Shown here: piece after piece, positions 45,348 to 54,201 of the stretch
Numbering within the stretch: position 1 is the stretch's first letter
Layout of the letters: each line of letters begins with the position of its first letter
Assembly (NCBI RefSeq): GCF_001190785.1
Contig: NZ_LGSS01000001.1
Span: forward strand, 62,001-126,000
Origin: Gottschalkia purinilytica
GTDB lineage: Bacteria; Bacillota; Clostridia; Tissierellales; Gottschalkiaceae
Length of the DNA: 64,000 nt
Reading direction: 5' to 3'
Notes under the pieces: generated by a model
What the model saw: the letters and a program-made list of their open reading frames with translations, nothing else
Told to the model about the DNA's origin: nothing
The model's database searches: none
Position numbers and translations under genes: made by a program

Positions 45348-46022
45348 TCAATACCCGTTATTACTAGAATCCCTTGAACCTTTTACTATATCTACTGATG
45401 AACTTGCCCCTAATCTATTTGCTCCTGAGCGGATCATTTCACTAGCAATATCTAAATTTTTTATTCCACCTGATGCTTTAACTCCTATATCAGTTCCAAC
45501 AGTCTCTCTCATTAATTTAACATCTGATATTTTAGCTCCACCAGTGCTAAATCCTGTTGATGTTTTAACAAAGTCTGCTCCACATTCTTTAGCTATCTTA
45601 CAAGCCTTCACTTTTTCTTCATCTGTTAGTAAACATGTTTCTATTATTACTTTTACTAATGCTTTGTCTTTAGCTTCAGTTACTACTGCTAAGATATCAT
45701 CCTTAACTACATCATAATCCTTATCTTTCAATGCGCCTATATTTATAACCATGTCTAACTCATCAGCACCGTCTTCTATCGCTTTTTTAGTCTCAAAAGC
45801 CTTAACTTCCTTTAATGAACTTCCAAGTGGAAAACCTATAACAGACGTTACTTTAACATCTGTTTCTTCTAACTCTTGTTTAGCTAACTTTACATAATAA
45901 GGATTCACACATACTGAAGCAAATTTATACATTTTAGCTTCTTCACATACTTTTTTTATTGTTTCCTTAGTTGTATTTGACTTTAAAATTGTATGATCTA
46001 TCATTGAAGCAACATTATTCAT
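45348..46022 (-). CDS. deoC: Deoxyribose-phosphate aldolase DeoC
   Basis: Splits 2-deoxyribose-5-phosphate into glyceraldehyde-3-phosphate and acetaldehyde; 224 residues. The Schiff-base Lys is in DFVKTSTGF, with the proton relay residues [10 protein letters not shown] and [11 protein letters not shown] at 46034 is in frame, but GGAGGT stands 6 bases before ATG 46022. It is 24 bases after pduL, suggesting that acetaldehyde carbon is routed to acetyl-phosphate (inference). Confidence 0.95.
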   Translation of the reverse strand: MNNVASMIDHTILKSNTTKETIKKVCEEAKMYKFASVCVNPYYVKLAKQELEETDVKVTSVIGFPLGSSLKEVKAFETKKAIEDGADELDMVINIGALKDKDYDVVKDDILAVVTEAKDKALVKVIIETCLLTDEEKVKACKIAKECGADFVKTSTGFSTGGAKISDVKLMRETVGTDIGVKASGGIKNLDIASEMIRSGANRLGASSSVDIVKGSRDSSNNGY

Positions 46023-46046
46023 GCTTACCTCCATAAAAGTTCTTTA

Positions 46047-46619
46047 TTAATCTACTATTTCTACTAACTGCCCGTTTTTAGCACCTGCAGCATTACCTTC
46101 TTCTATATCTACATGCATTTCAAGAGCATATTTAGGTGAAACTCTTGCTAATACATTCTCAAATATTAGACCTCTTTCTCCACCTACTCTCACTTTTACT
46201 CTATCTTTATCTTTTAATCCAAATCTTTCTGCATCATCTGTGTGTAAGTGAATATGTCTAGCTGCAGCTATTACCCCTTTTTCTATTTCTACTTCTCCTG
46301 CTGGTCCTACTATTTTTATACCTGGACTTCCATCTAAATCTCCTGAATCTCTAACTGGTGGGTTTATTCCTAAGATACGTGCATCTGCAAATGACACTTC
46401 TACTTGGGTGTGATTTCTGGCTGGTCCTAAAATTCTTACTCCCTTTATGACATTCTTTTCCCCTACTAAATCTACTTTTTCTTCACAAGCATACTGATCT
46501 GGCTGTGACAAGTCTTTGAACTTTTTAAGTTCATATCCCTTACCAAATAACTTTTCAATGTGGTCTTTGCTTAAATGTATATGCCTATTCGATAAAGCAA
46601 TTGGTAGTTCTTTTTTCAT
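46047..46619 (-). CDS. pduL: Phosphate propanoyltransferase / phosphotransacylase PduL
   Basis: Zinc-dependent phosphotransacylase (acyl-CoA + Pi to acyl-phosphate); 190 residues. Zinc-binding motifs are SNRHIHLS (N-terminal) and ARHIHLHTDD; GPARNHTQVEVS and VRDSGDLDGSPGI complete the two beta-barrel halves. It starts directly at the catalytic barrel with no N-terminal encapsulation helix, so it is likely cytosolic rather than in a microcompartment. No shell genes are nearby. Confidence 0.92.
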   Translation of the reverse strand: MKKELPIALSNRHIHLSKDHIEKLFGKGYELKKFKDLSQPDQYACEEKVDLVGEKNVIKGVRILGPARNHTQVEVSFADARILGINPPVRDSGDLDGSPGIKIVGPAGEVEIEKGVIAAARHIHLHTDDAERFGLKDKDRVKVRVGGERGLIFENVLARVSPKYALEMHVDIEEGNAAGAKNGQLVEIVD

Positions 46620-46763
46620 AAAATAATCTCTCCTTATTTAAGTTAATTTATTCAATTTATTAATTAAATAGAACTTATTTTTATTTTATTACAACCATAC
46701 ACTATCAATAAAATTATAATCCTTTTTTTTCTTAAAATCAAATTGTTTGTATACAGTATTCAG

Positions 46764-46798
46764 CTAAAAAAATTAATCAGCTCAAATTAAGCTGATTA
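46764..46798 (-). terminator. Terminator after the flavodoxin-like gene
   Basis: Stem AATCAGCT/AGCTGATT followed by AATTTTTTTAG on the minus strand, a few bases past the stop at 46802. Confidence 0.8.
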
Positions 46799-46801
46799 TA
46801 T

Positions 46802-47386
46802 TTAAAATCCTTCGAAAAATCGTATTCCTCTTTCATATGCATTTTTTGTTATATCTTCTCTTTGCCATGTCGGAGTAACATCTGTATTCGAAACAAGAAT
46901 ATTTCCTTTATAGTTTGTATTTACAGCTCTAAAAAACAAATCTATAACAGGTGTACATGCGTCAAATTGATCCTCTTTATAAGGAGCTCCACCTACACAT
47001 ATAAACAATCCAAATCTTTTTTTATTTCTGTCTATAGAAGGATTTTTAAGTACATATTTACTTGACCAATATACCTGACATCTATCAATCATAGCCTTAG
47101 TTAAACTAGCTACTGTATTAAAATACACTGGCGAAGCTAATATTATTCCATCACTATCATTAAAGTTTTCATATAGCTCATCCATATCATCTTTTCTGAA
47201 GCATTTTCCTGTTTTTTCACATGCTCCACATCCTATGCAATGATATATACTTAAGTCTTTTAAATATACTTTTTTAATGTCTACATCTTCTTCACTATTT
47301 CTAATTCCGTCAAGAACTACATCTAATAACTTATCTGTATTCATTTTTTTTCTGGGACTACCCATAATAGCCAAAAGTTTTTTCAT
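46802..47386 (-). CDS. Flavodoxin family / NADPH-dependent FMN reductase-like protein
   Basis: A 194-residue flavodoxin-fold protein. The FMN phosphate loop is MGSPRKKMNTDKLLD at the N-terminus; an iron-sulphur- or metal-type cluster of Cys follows in HCIGCGACEKTGKC, then the flavin site SPVYFNTVASLTKAMIDR. Such proteins reduce quinones, disulfides or iron; the partner is unknown. Single gene with its own terminator. Confidence 0.85.
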   Translation of the reverse strand: MKKLLAIMGSPRKKMNTDKLLDVVLDGIRNSEEDVDIKKVYLKDLSIYHCIGCGACEKTGKCFRKDDMDELYENFNDSDGIILASPVYFNTVASLTKAMIDRCQVYWSSKYVLKNPSIDRNKKRFGLFICVGGAPYKEDQFDACTPVIDLFFRAVNTNYKGNILVSNTDVTPTWQREDITKNAYERGIRFFEGF

Positions 47387-47410
47387 AATAGCTTCCTCCT
47401 AATCAAATTA

Positions 47411-47439
47411 ATAAGCTACTAGCAAGAACTAGTAGCTTT
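47411..47439 (-). terminator. Hairpin after folT
   Basis: Perfect 10-base stem AAGCTACTAG/CTAGTAGCTT with a 6-base loop. The minus strand continues ATTAATTTG, a weak T-tract. Confidence 0.6.
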
Positions 47440-47445
47440 ATTTTA

Positions 47446-48195
47446 TTATCGATTTGAATACTTGAAATATTTTGATAAAGTAAATATTATTACTGAACTT
47501 ATAGGTATGTTAATAACTGAAGCTAATACTCTAATAGGAAACAGTATCATAAATCCTTTTTTAAACATAATACTTAACCATAAAGTATTTAATCCCATCG
47601 ATATAACAACATAAGATACAGTCACTGTAAATAATATTTTATCTATAGAATAAATAGATTTGCTTTCCTTAATTCTCATACTTACTATTATAGGTGTCAT
47701 TATAAGTACCAAAATAACAATAACATATATAGCTATAATTATATTAGGTATTCTATTGTTATAAAAATAAAGCATGCTATTTTTAAAAGTTATTATATTT
47801 TGATTATATAACAGCTTTACAACTCCTGTAGAAATAATTAATATAAAAATTGTATTAATTATATTAAAATTAATTCTACTATTTTTAGATTTTATAAACA
47901 TATAAATGATACCCGGTATTATTCCCCATAACATACTACTTATAGTGAATCCAGGAAAAGGGATACCTTGTGCATTTATAATTAATCCAACAACATCTGC
48001 TACAAGTCCACTAAATCCACCTACAATTGGTCCAAACAATATTCCTGTTATAATAATAGGTATAGACCCAAAATCTATTCTCAAGCTACTTGTCCCAGCA
48101 ATAGGTAGCATTACAGATAATACTCTAGTTAAAACTATACTTATAGTTGTAAGTAAACTAGCTGTGACTAGTGTTGAAACACTTATTTTTTTCAT
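47446..48195 (-). CDS. folT: Folate ECF transporter S component FolT
   Basis: Membrane substrate-binding subunit of a folate importer that uses a shared ECF energy module encoded elsewhere; 249 residues, about six or seven membrane segments. The N-terminal half has the FolT pattern LRIDFGSIPIIITGILFGP, GGFSGLVADVVGLII and PFPGFTISSMLWGIIPGI. The upstream THF riboswitch confirms the folate assignment. ATG follows GGAGGTG. Confidence 0.9.
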   Translation of the reverse strand: MKKISVSTLVTASLLTTISIVLTRVLSVMLPIAGTSSLRIDFGSIPIIITGILFGPIVGGFSGLVADVVGLIINAQGIPFPGFTISSMLWGIIPGIIYMFIKSKNSRINFNIINTIFILIISTGVVKLLYNQNIITFKNSMLYFYNNRIPNIIIAIYVIVILVLIMTPIIVSMRIKESKSIYSIDKILFTVTVSYVVISMGLNTLWLSIMFKKGFMILFPIRVLASVINIPISSVIIFTLSKYFKYSNR

Positions 48196-48262
48196 TACTT
48201 CACCTCCTTTTCTTCATTTATGACAGTTCTGTCACACTAAAGAAAAAAAGGCTCTCTAATGT

Positions 48263-48362
48263 AACAGCGAATGCGGTAAAGTATCGCAGATTTTTAAATG
48301 CATCTTTCGTTTAAAGGCAACATCCCATCCTTTAACACTTAACGCGCTTTACCTACTCTGCC
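48263..48362 (-). promoter_or_regulatory. Tetrahydrofolate (THF) riboswitch
   Basis: The minus-strand RNA has the THF aptamer landmarks in order: AGAGTAGG, GCGTTAAGTG, GGATGGGATGTTGCC, then CGAAA and CCGCATTCGCTG. P2 pairs GGTAAAG with CTTTACC, P3 pairs TTAAAGG with CCTTTAA, and a short P1 pairs GGCAG with CTGTT. It lies 68 bases upstream of folT. After P1 comes a T-tract (CCTTTTTTTC) and a small GTGACAG/CTGTCAT hairpin before the strong GGAGG, which may form the switch. Confidence 0.88.
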
Positions 48363-48411
48363 TATTGCCATCAATATTGTACATTATTTAGTAATGCTTG
48401 TAAATACATTT

Positions 48412-49392
48412 CTATATAAAACTATCTTCTTCATCAATATTTTCCATACTTTTATCTTGTATCTTAATTATTATAGATTTAATTAGAGATACTAAACCTA
48501 AAAAAATTAAAACATATGCAACAATTCTATAATATTTGGCGAAAGGTGTTATCTTACTAAAAGCTAATAATACTATTCCTAGTATAAAGCATTTTTTCAT
48601 ATTGCTTTGTGATATTACATTTTTTCCATAATCTTTTATTCTTTTTTTATTATCTGATATTTCCTCTAATATCATTTCATTTATCTGTTTCTTAGAAGGA
48701 TACATATTCGCTTTTTTCATTATATTTAAAAAATTATTTAGATTTATAAGCTTTATTTTTTTATGTTCTTTAACTTTATTTGAAAATTCAACAGCTTCGT
48801 CAGAAAAATCCGAAGTAGTTATTATTATTCCTTCATCAATATTTAGTTCTCTTAATTCTAGGAAAAAACTTCTTACATTAGATACACTGACATTGTGTTC
48901 CTTATTATGTTGATAACATTTTATTCCTAACTTCTTTTCATTAAGTATACCTATCAAATCTATGTCTTTTTTATTTAAGATTTGTGTATCCTTTAAAGTA
49001 CACTTTTCTAAAACATCCTTAATATAATTAACAAATTCATCTGGTGAATAATCTATTATATCTTTATATACTTTATTTAATATTATGCTTTTATCTATAT
49101 TCTCTATATTTTTTTCAAGTTTTCTCTTATTTATTTTTCTTATTAATATTATATATAAAATTATGAATTGAGTAGAAATAATAGTAGAAAGGAAAAAACT
49201 ATTAGACTTATAGTAAATATAAACAAATATAAAAATCCAAATTAAAAAGCTTAATAGTGCTTTGTCCATAGAAGATGCAATGTACGACTTTCCATTACCT
49301 GTTTTCTCTGTGTAAAATTTCTTAATTTTTAGATTATTATTAAATCGTTTAGTTGAACTTATCACATTGTTAAAAATACCTTTAAATTCCAT
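48412..49392 (-). CDS. Membrane protein with Mrr-like restriction endonuclease domain
   Basis: A 326-residue protein: two membrane segments (about 43-83), a cytoplasmic Mrr_cat-like domain (about 110-240), then a second membrane pair (about 265-305). The Mrr pattern is visible as KDIDLIGILN (D), KLGIKCYQH (K) and EGIIITTSDFSDEAVEF. The usual Gln/Glu two residues before the Lys is Gly (LGIK), so nuclease activity is uncertain. Probably not a classical restriction enzyme; role unknown. ATG follows GGAGG. Confidence 0.7.
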   Translation of the reverse strand: MEFKGIFNNVISSTKRFNNNLKIKKFYTEKTGNGKSYIASSMDKALLSFLIWIFIFVYIYYKSNSFFLSTIISTQFIILYIILIRKINKRKLEKNIENIDKSIILNKVYKDIIDYSPDEFVNYIKDVLEKCTLKDTQILNKKDIDLIGILNEKKLGIKCYQHNKEHNVSVSNVRSFFLELRELNIDEGIIITTSDFSDEAVEFSNKVKEHKKIKLINLNNFLNIMKKANMYPSKKQINEMILEEISDNKKRIKDYGKNVISQSNMKKCFILGIVLLAFSKITPFAKYYRIVAYVLIFLGLVSLIKSIIIKIQDKSMENIDEEDSFI

Positions 49393-49457
49393 AAAAATAC
49401 CTCCTTAACTATAATTCTTGACATTTAAATCAAGACTTAAACTAAGAAGGCGTATAA

Positions 49458-49898
49458 TCAAATATTGTTTTCTTTAGAACTTTTGTTATTTTCACTAATT
49501 ATTTTTACTTTTTTTGCTTTCCCCTTTACAGGATAAGATTCGGCAACGGATCCTTCAAAAATAACTTCAACTGTATCACCTGTGTTTATATCTGAATACT
49601 TAAATAATCTTTTTAAATCATCTTTCTGTATCATTGTATCAACATCAACATAAACAGATGCTTTGTCATATAAAGTATCTTTCTCTAGATTTCCCTCTAA
49701 TAACAGATTAATACCATCTTTTTCTAAAGTAATACTCTTAACAACACCTCTAATTCCAACTTTATAATTACTTTTACCTTTTACTATTTTTGCTATTTGT
49801 TTAGAATTTACAGTATTATTATTTGTATTTTCTTTTCGTTGATATCCTACTGTTATGAGCAGTGAAAAAACAATTATAATCCATAATAATCTTTTCAT
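49458..49898 (-). CDS. DUF3221 (YobA-like) exported protein, lipobox Cys replaced
   Basis: A 146-residue exported protein. The signal-like N-terminus (1-18) is followed by a beta-rich OB-like domain with VGIRGVVKSI, ASVYVDVDTMIQ and DINTGDTVEVIFEGSVAESYP, typical of DUF3221. Family members are lipoproteins, but here the lipobox position reads LLITVGYQ: Tyr (TAT) stands where Cys (TGT) would be. It may therefore be secreted or stay membrane-anchored by the uncut signal. Confidence 0.75.
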   Translation of the reverse strand: MKRLLWIIIVFSLLITVGYQRKENTNNNTVNSKQIAKIVKGKSNYKVGIRGVVKSITLEKDGINLLLEGNLEKDTLYDKASVYVDVDTMIQKDDLKRLFKYSDINTGDTVEVIFEGSVAESYPVKGKAKKVKIISENNKSSKENNI

Positions 49899-50132
49899 AA
49901 ATTTATCCTCTTATTTTATTTTTATGTGTCAGACCTAATTTTTAAAAATAAAAATTTTTGAAATAAGATCTAATGAATTAAATTATTATAAGGTTCTTGT
50001 ATATGTTTATATGACTAATATTCATCATAATATTGTCTTGCTTAATCAAATATATCTTATAATCGTATTTTAAACGCATGCAAGAGCTTTGTATGCCTCT
50101 TACTATTATATGTATTATAAAGTTAAACCAAT
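49899..50132. other. Gap between the DUF3221 and TIGR01906 genes
   Basis: A/T-rich spacer of 234 bases with a possible promoter for the DUF3221 gene. I see no hairpin or frame worth calling. Confidence 0.4.
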
Positions 50133-50816
50133 TTAAAATATAAATTTTCTTCTATTAAATTTTTTGTTCAATATAAATCCTACTATTAGAAGGATCACTA
50201 GTTCTAATATAAATATAAACGATATTTTATATGCAATACTATAGAAAAATTCTTGTGGTAGCATCTGTATCAAAATATCTTTACTAGGATCTAAAAGCCA
50301 TAAGTCGTTTTTAAAAAATAATAAATGAAAATAAGTAAAATATTTATCAAAATCTATATACATAAGTAAAGCTAATATTCCCATAATACCTAAAGGATAA
50401 ATAGATAATATCATAAGATACTTTCCTATTTTTTTTCTTTCTAATATTAATATTATAGCTAAACAGAGAATAACAACAATTAAAGAAATATTTCTTATCA
50501 TATGTCCTTTTTCAAACAAATCTTTTACATCTTTCATATGTAATATCTCTTTCTCATTAAAAACCTGTCTGTTTTGTCCATTTATAGTAGCAGATATCTT
50601 TATATCGTCATCTTCTCCTTTTATATAATTTAATAGTTTTTTTGTAACTCTAGAAAGATCCTCTTTATTCATTCCCGTTTTCTTTGATATATCATATTCT
50701 TCATATTTATCTGAAAAATATTTTTCATTAAATGTAACCATATCTACAGTAGTTAATAATAACGTAACTGGTAAAAGTACGACAAAAAATAGTACGAATA
50801 GTTTTGTTAATTTCAT
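50133..50816 (-). CDS. TIGR01906 family (DUF1461) membrane protein
   Basis: A 227-residue integral membrane protein: one N-terminal membrane segment, a roughly 80-residue outside loop with LSRVTKKLLNYIKGED and FNEKEILHMKDVKDLF, then three further membrane segments. This layout and the loop motifs match TIGR01906/DUF1461. Function is unknown. ATG follows a TGAGG-like site. Confidence 0.82.
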   Translation of the reverse strand: MKLTKLFVLFFVVLLPVTLLLTTVDMVTFNEKYFSDKYEEYDISKKTGMNKEDLSRVTKKLLNYIKGEDDDIKISATINGQNRQVFNEKEILHMKDVKDLFEKGHMIRNISLIVVILCLAIILILERKKIGKYLMILSIYPLGIMGILALLMYIDFDKYFTYFHLLFFKNDLWLLDPSKDILIQMLPQEFFYSIAYKISFIFILELVILLIVGFILNKKFNRRKFIF

Positions 50817-51030
50817 TTCCTCACCCTTATAACGATCTTTTATTTGTTAGTTCTTCTTTTAACTTTTATTTCATATAGATTTATATTTACTTAGAATCAG
50901 ATATTAAACACAATGTATGCATATAGTTATACAGTTATCGGCTCCATTTCCTATTTTCTTTAACTATATTTTATATGTATTGCCGATTAATTACAACTCT
51001 AAAAAAATAAATCACAAAATTTTATTTGTA

Positions 51031-51062
51031 CAAAAAACAAAAGCTCGGTAATCCGAGCTTTT
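51031..51062 (-). terminator. Terminator of the 55-residue ORF
   Basis: Perfect stem AAAAGCTCGG/CCGAGCTTTT with a four-base loop and TGTTTTTTG on the minus strand. It overlaps the stop codon. Confidence 0.85.
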
Positions 51063-51228
51063 ATTGCATAGCTTTTTCTAACTTATCCAAGTGTTGTAAT
51101 GGAAACATTCTTAAAAGTTCTTTAAATTGTTCTACTGTTAATCCTTGAGTAGTCGTATATATTTCTATCTTTTCATCTAAGCTAGCATTCTTAAATCTTT
51201 CCTTTATTTCTTCAAAATTAACGTTCAT
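51061..51228 (-). CDS. Small helical protein of unknown function (55 aa)
   Basis: A 55-residue frame, MNVNFEEIKERFKNASLDEK then IEIYTTTQGLTVEQFKELLR and MFPLQHLDKLEKAMQ. It has a clear Shine-Dalgarno site (AAGGAGTG, 11 bases upstream) and ends inside a strong terminator, so it is very probably a real gene. Predicted all-helical and soluble. The family is not recognised. Confidence 0.78.
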   Translation of the reverse strand: MNVNFEEIKERFKNASLDEKIEIYTTTQGLTVEQFKELLRMFPLQHLDKLEKAMQ

Positions 51229-51388
51229 ATGCAAGTTCACTCCTTTTGATATGTTATTAGTTTATATTATGATTCATTAGTTCTAAAAATATTCTAAGTA
51301 TGTGAATGTTCAAATACATATGAACTATATATTAAACTATAATACTTTAAAGCATTATATTAATTAAAACAATTTTAGTTTTTCTAGC

Positions 51389-51868
51389 TTAATAATTAAT
51401 TTGTGTTAAAATACTTATCAGTTGCTCATAACTCATATCCTTTGAAACTGTATATGTACCACGTTGAAATTTTCTTTGTAAATTTTTGCCTATAATCATT
51501 TGACTTAACTTTTCTTTATCTTCTACAATACCTTTACTATGTAAGTTTTTTACTATAATATCACTTGTATCTCCTGGATTTATAGTAAACTTAATATAGT
51601 TATTTTTAATATCTTTTTCTTTATTAATAACTTCTTCAGTTGTATCTTTTTTAGAATTATTAATCTCCTTTTTCTCATTCTTTTCATTTTTTTCAATTTT
51701 TTCTTTCAAAGAAACCATTCCTAAGTCCCTTGCTTTTTGAATTATTTCTTCTTCTGAATATTCTACGTATTTAGGTTTTGTAAAAAGTGTTGATAAAAGA
51801 CTAGTTATTACAAATCCTATTCCTACTCCTAACAATATAAGATATAATCCATTTTTGTTTTGTTTCAC
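51389..51868 (-). CDS. MltG/YceG-like protein lacking the catalytic domain
   Basis: A 159-residue bitopic protein: membrane segment (about 8-27), a charged K/E/N-rich linker (about 55-90), then an MltG N-terminal, LysM-like segment with FTINPGDTSDIIVKNLHSKG and QRGTYTVSKDMSYEQLISIL. Full MltG is more than 300 residues with a transglycosylase domain; that is absent here, and no stop or frameshift suggests a break. Start is GTG at 51868 behind GGGGAAG. It may bind glycan or regulate a full MltG. Confidence 0.7.
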   Translation of the reverse strand: MKQNKNGLYLILLGVGIGFVITSLLSTLFTKPKYVEYSEEEIIQKARDLGMVSLKEKIEKNEKNEKKEINNSKKDTTEEVINKEKDIKNNYIKFTINPGDTSDIIVKNLHSKGIVEDKEKLSQMIIGKNLQRKFQRGTYTVSKDMSYEQLISILTQINY

Positions 51869-51924
51869 TCTTATCTTCCCCTTTTGAAATTATAAAATAG
51901 TTATCCTTTGATTTTATCGTAACA

Positions 51925-51966
51925 TATAGAAAAGAAATATACAGATTTTTGTATATTTCTTTTCTA
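51925..51966 (-). terminator. Terminator after asnA
   Basis: Twelve-base stem AAAGAAATATAC/GTATATTTCTTT with an 8-base loop, about 60 bases past the asnA stop. Confidence 0.65.
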
Positions 51967-52021
51967 TAATATATATTTAATTTTGTTTATAAAAAATCCT
52001 CTTTATAACTATAAAATATTA

Positions 52022-53035
52022 TTATAATAAGAAAATATTTGACTTCTTACACTCTTCAATCATACATTCAGGCCAAATTGAAGCTTGCACTTCCCCTATA
52101 TGTGCTTTTTGTAAAAAATACATGCATATTCTAGATTGTCCTATACCTCCACCTATAGTATATGGAAGCTTTTTTTCTGAAAGTAATTTATGATACTCTA
52201 AGTTTAATCTTTCTTCACAGTTAGCAATCTTTAGTTGTTCTATTAGCGATTCTTCACTAACCCTAATACCCATGGATGAAAGTTCTAATCCTTGATTTAA
52301 AATAGGATTCCAAAATATAATATCTCCATTTAAGTTCCAATCATCATAATCTGGAGCACGTCCATCATGTTTTTCTCCTGATGCTAGTACATGTCCTATC
52401 TTAGTTATAAATACAGCTTTTTTCTCTTTAGCTATAGCATGCTCTCTTTCCTTTGGTGTAAGTGTAGGATATTTATCTTCTAATTCTTGTGATGTTATGA
52501 TTGATATTTCATCTGGTAACATTCTATTTAACTGAGGATATAAGTTACATATATAGTCTTCTGTTTTTTTAAAAACTTTAAAAATTGACTTAATTGTATT
52601 TATTAAAGTTTCTTCTGTTCTTTCTTCCTTATTTAAAACTTTTTCCCAGTCCCATTGGTCAACATATATAGAATGGATATTATCCAAATCTTCATCTGGT
52701 CTAATTGCATTCATATCTGTATATAAACCCCTTCCAGTTTCAAAGTTATACTTACCAAGAGCCATTCTTTTCCACTTAGCTAAAGAATGTACTATTTCTA
52801 ACTTTGCATTATCATCACTTGGAACTGTAAAAGATACTGGCTTTTCTATTCCATTTAAATCATCATTAAGTCCAGAAGCTGACCTAACAAATAGTGGAGC
52901 TGAGACTCTTATTAGTTTAAGTTCATTTGCTAGCTCTGCTTCAAAAAAATCTTTTAATTTTTTTATAGCAATTTCTGTGCTTATTACATCTAAACTAGGC
53001 TTATAACCCTCAGGTACTATTAAGCTTATTCCCAT
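52022..53035 (-). CDS. asnA: Aspartate-ammonia ligase AsnA
   Basis: Makes asparagine from aspartate and ammonia with ATP; 337 residues, class II tRNA-synthetase-like fold. Signatures: [42 protein letters not shown] and the C-terminal [19 protein letters not shown] follows GGAGG. An asparagine-type T-box lies upstream, so the gene responds to uncharged tRNA-Asn. Confidence 0.97.
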   Translation of the reverse strand: MGISLIVPEGYKPSLDVISTEIAIKKLKDFFEAELANELKLIRVSAPLFVRSASGLNDDLNGIEKPVSFTVPSDDNAKLEIVHSLAKWKRMALGKYNFETGRGLYTDMNAIRPDEDLDNIHSIYVDQWDWEKVLNKEERTEETLINTIKSIFKVFKKTEDYICNLYPQLNRMLPDEISIITSQELEDKYPTLTPKEREHAIAKEKKAVFITKIGHVLASGEKHDGRAPDYDDWNLNGDIIFWNPILNQGLELSSMGIRVSEESLIEQLKIANCEERLNLEYHKLLSEKKLPYTIGGGIGQSRICMYFLQKAHIGEVQASIWPECMIEECKKSNIFLL

Positions 53036-53088
53036 ATTCCTAACTCCTCCTACATATATCTATAATTATTTTATTAAAATTACAAAAA

Positions 53089-53381
53089 CAAAAAAACCCT
53101 TCGTCCTATAAAGGACGAAAGGTTATCTTCCGCGGTACCACCTTAATTAGCTAAAAGCTCTCTTTCCAGTACAGAATTAATCGATATCGATACTGTCCAA
53201 TTCTTAACGGGTTGGATCCGTCTAAGCCTACTTTCCACAGATTTCGGTTAGAGACTCATAGATGTTCTTCAAAATAGGTCTCATATCGGATTCTCACCGT
53301 AGTTCCGACTCTCTGTGATAATTACCTAAATCTACTCTTCTAATCATAGTCTTTCGCTATTTAAAGCCTTAATTTATATTA
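53089..53381 (-). promoter_or_regulatory. T-box riboswitch (tRNA-Asn) of asnA
   Basis: The leader RNA has the T-box core AAGGTGGTACCGCG (53144-53131) and a terminator with stem CCTTTCGTCC/GGACGAAGG and a long T-run (53122-53089). In the stem I specifier loop, TCTAACCGAAATC contains AAC at 53249-53247, the Asn codon. Uncharged tRNA-Asn should pair with AAC and, through its NCCA end, with the bulge in the antiterminator, so asnA is transcribed when asparagine is short. Confidence 0.9.
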
Positions 53382-53387
53382 ATATAA

Positions 53388-53416
53388 ATTATATATCACT
53401 ATATAAATATAGTCAA
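53388..53416 (-). promoter_or_regulatory. SigA promoter of the asnA T-box leader
   Basis: TTGACT (53416-53411), 17-base spacer, TATAAT (53393-53388) on the minus strand. Confidence 0.8.
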
Positions 53417-53475
53417 TATCATTTTATATTTTAAAAACTACTTCACAAAAACGCTATATACAAATATAGTAAGCT

Positions 53476-54201
53476 TTATACTAAAACTTTTGCTAAAAAG
53501 TTCTTAGTTCTTTCGTTTTTAGGATTTCCAAAGACTTCTTCAGGCTTTCCTTCTTCTACTATTTTACCTTCATCCATAAACAGAACTCTATCTCCAACTT
53601 CTTTTGCAAATCCCATCTCATGTGTTACAACTACCATTGTCATTCCTTCTTTTGCTAAGCCTTTCATAACTTCTAAAACTTCTCCGACCATTTCAGGATC
53701 TAGTGCTGAAGTTGGTTCATCAAATAACATAACATCAGGTGACATAGCTAACGCTCTAGCTATTGCAATTCTTTGTTTTTGACCACCAGAAAGATTGTTA
53801 GGATAAGTAGAAGCCTTATCTTCTAGTCCAATTCTTCTTAGCAAATCATAAGCAATATTTTCTGCCTCTTCTTTGCTTAATCCTTTTAATTTTATTGGTG
53901 CAAGAGTTATGTTTTCTAATACAGTCATATGTGGAAATAAATTAAACTGTTGAAAAACCATACCCATTTTTTGTCTTAACTTATCTATGTTTGTATTCTT
54001 ATCAGTTATAGAAATATTTTCAAACTTTATTTCTCCACTAGTTGGTTGCTCAAGTAGATTTAAACATCTTAGAAAAGTACTTTTTCCTGATCCACTAGGT
54101 CCAATAACAACAACAACTTCTCCTTTTTCTATTGTTGTATCAATACCTTTTAATACATGTAATTTATCAAACTTTTTATTTAAGTTAGATACTTCTATCA
54201 C
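53476..54201 (-). CDS. Polar amino acid ABC transporter ATP-binding protein (GlnQ-like)
   Basis: ATPase of 241 residues. Walker [15 protein letters not shown]-loop [12 protein letters not shown], signature [15 protein letters not shown], Walker [14 protein letters not shown], and H-loop [11 protein letters not shown]. The QQFNLFPH string is typical of the polar amino acid (PAAT) group. GTG start at 54201 overlaps the permease gene by 17 bases. Last gene of a three-gene transporter operon. Confidence 0.95.
   Translation of the reverse strand: MIEVSNLNKKFDKLHVLKGIDTTIEKGEVVVVIGPSGSGKSTFLRCLNLLEQPTSGEIKFENISITDKNTNIDKLRQKMGMVFQQFNLFPHMTVLENITLAPIKLKGLSKEEAENIAYDLLRRIGLEDKASTYPNNLSGGQKQRIAIARALAMSPDVMLFDEPTSALDPEMVGEVLEVMKGLAKEGMTMVVVTHEMGFAKEVGDRVLFMDEGKIVEEGKPEEVFGNPKNERTKNFLAKVLV

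Noticed and set aside
46047-46619. A bacterial microcompartment locus around pduL.
   Set aside because: No shell, dehydratase or other pdu/eut genes nearby, and PduL lacks the encapsulation helix.
48412-49392. Calling the Mrr-like gene a restriction enzyme of the defence island.
   Set aside because: It is more than 6 kb from the island, has membrane segments, and has a changed catalytic motif.
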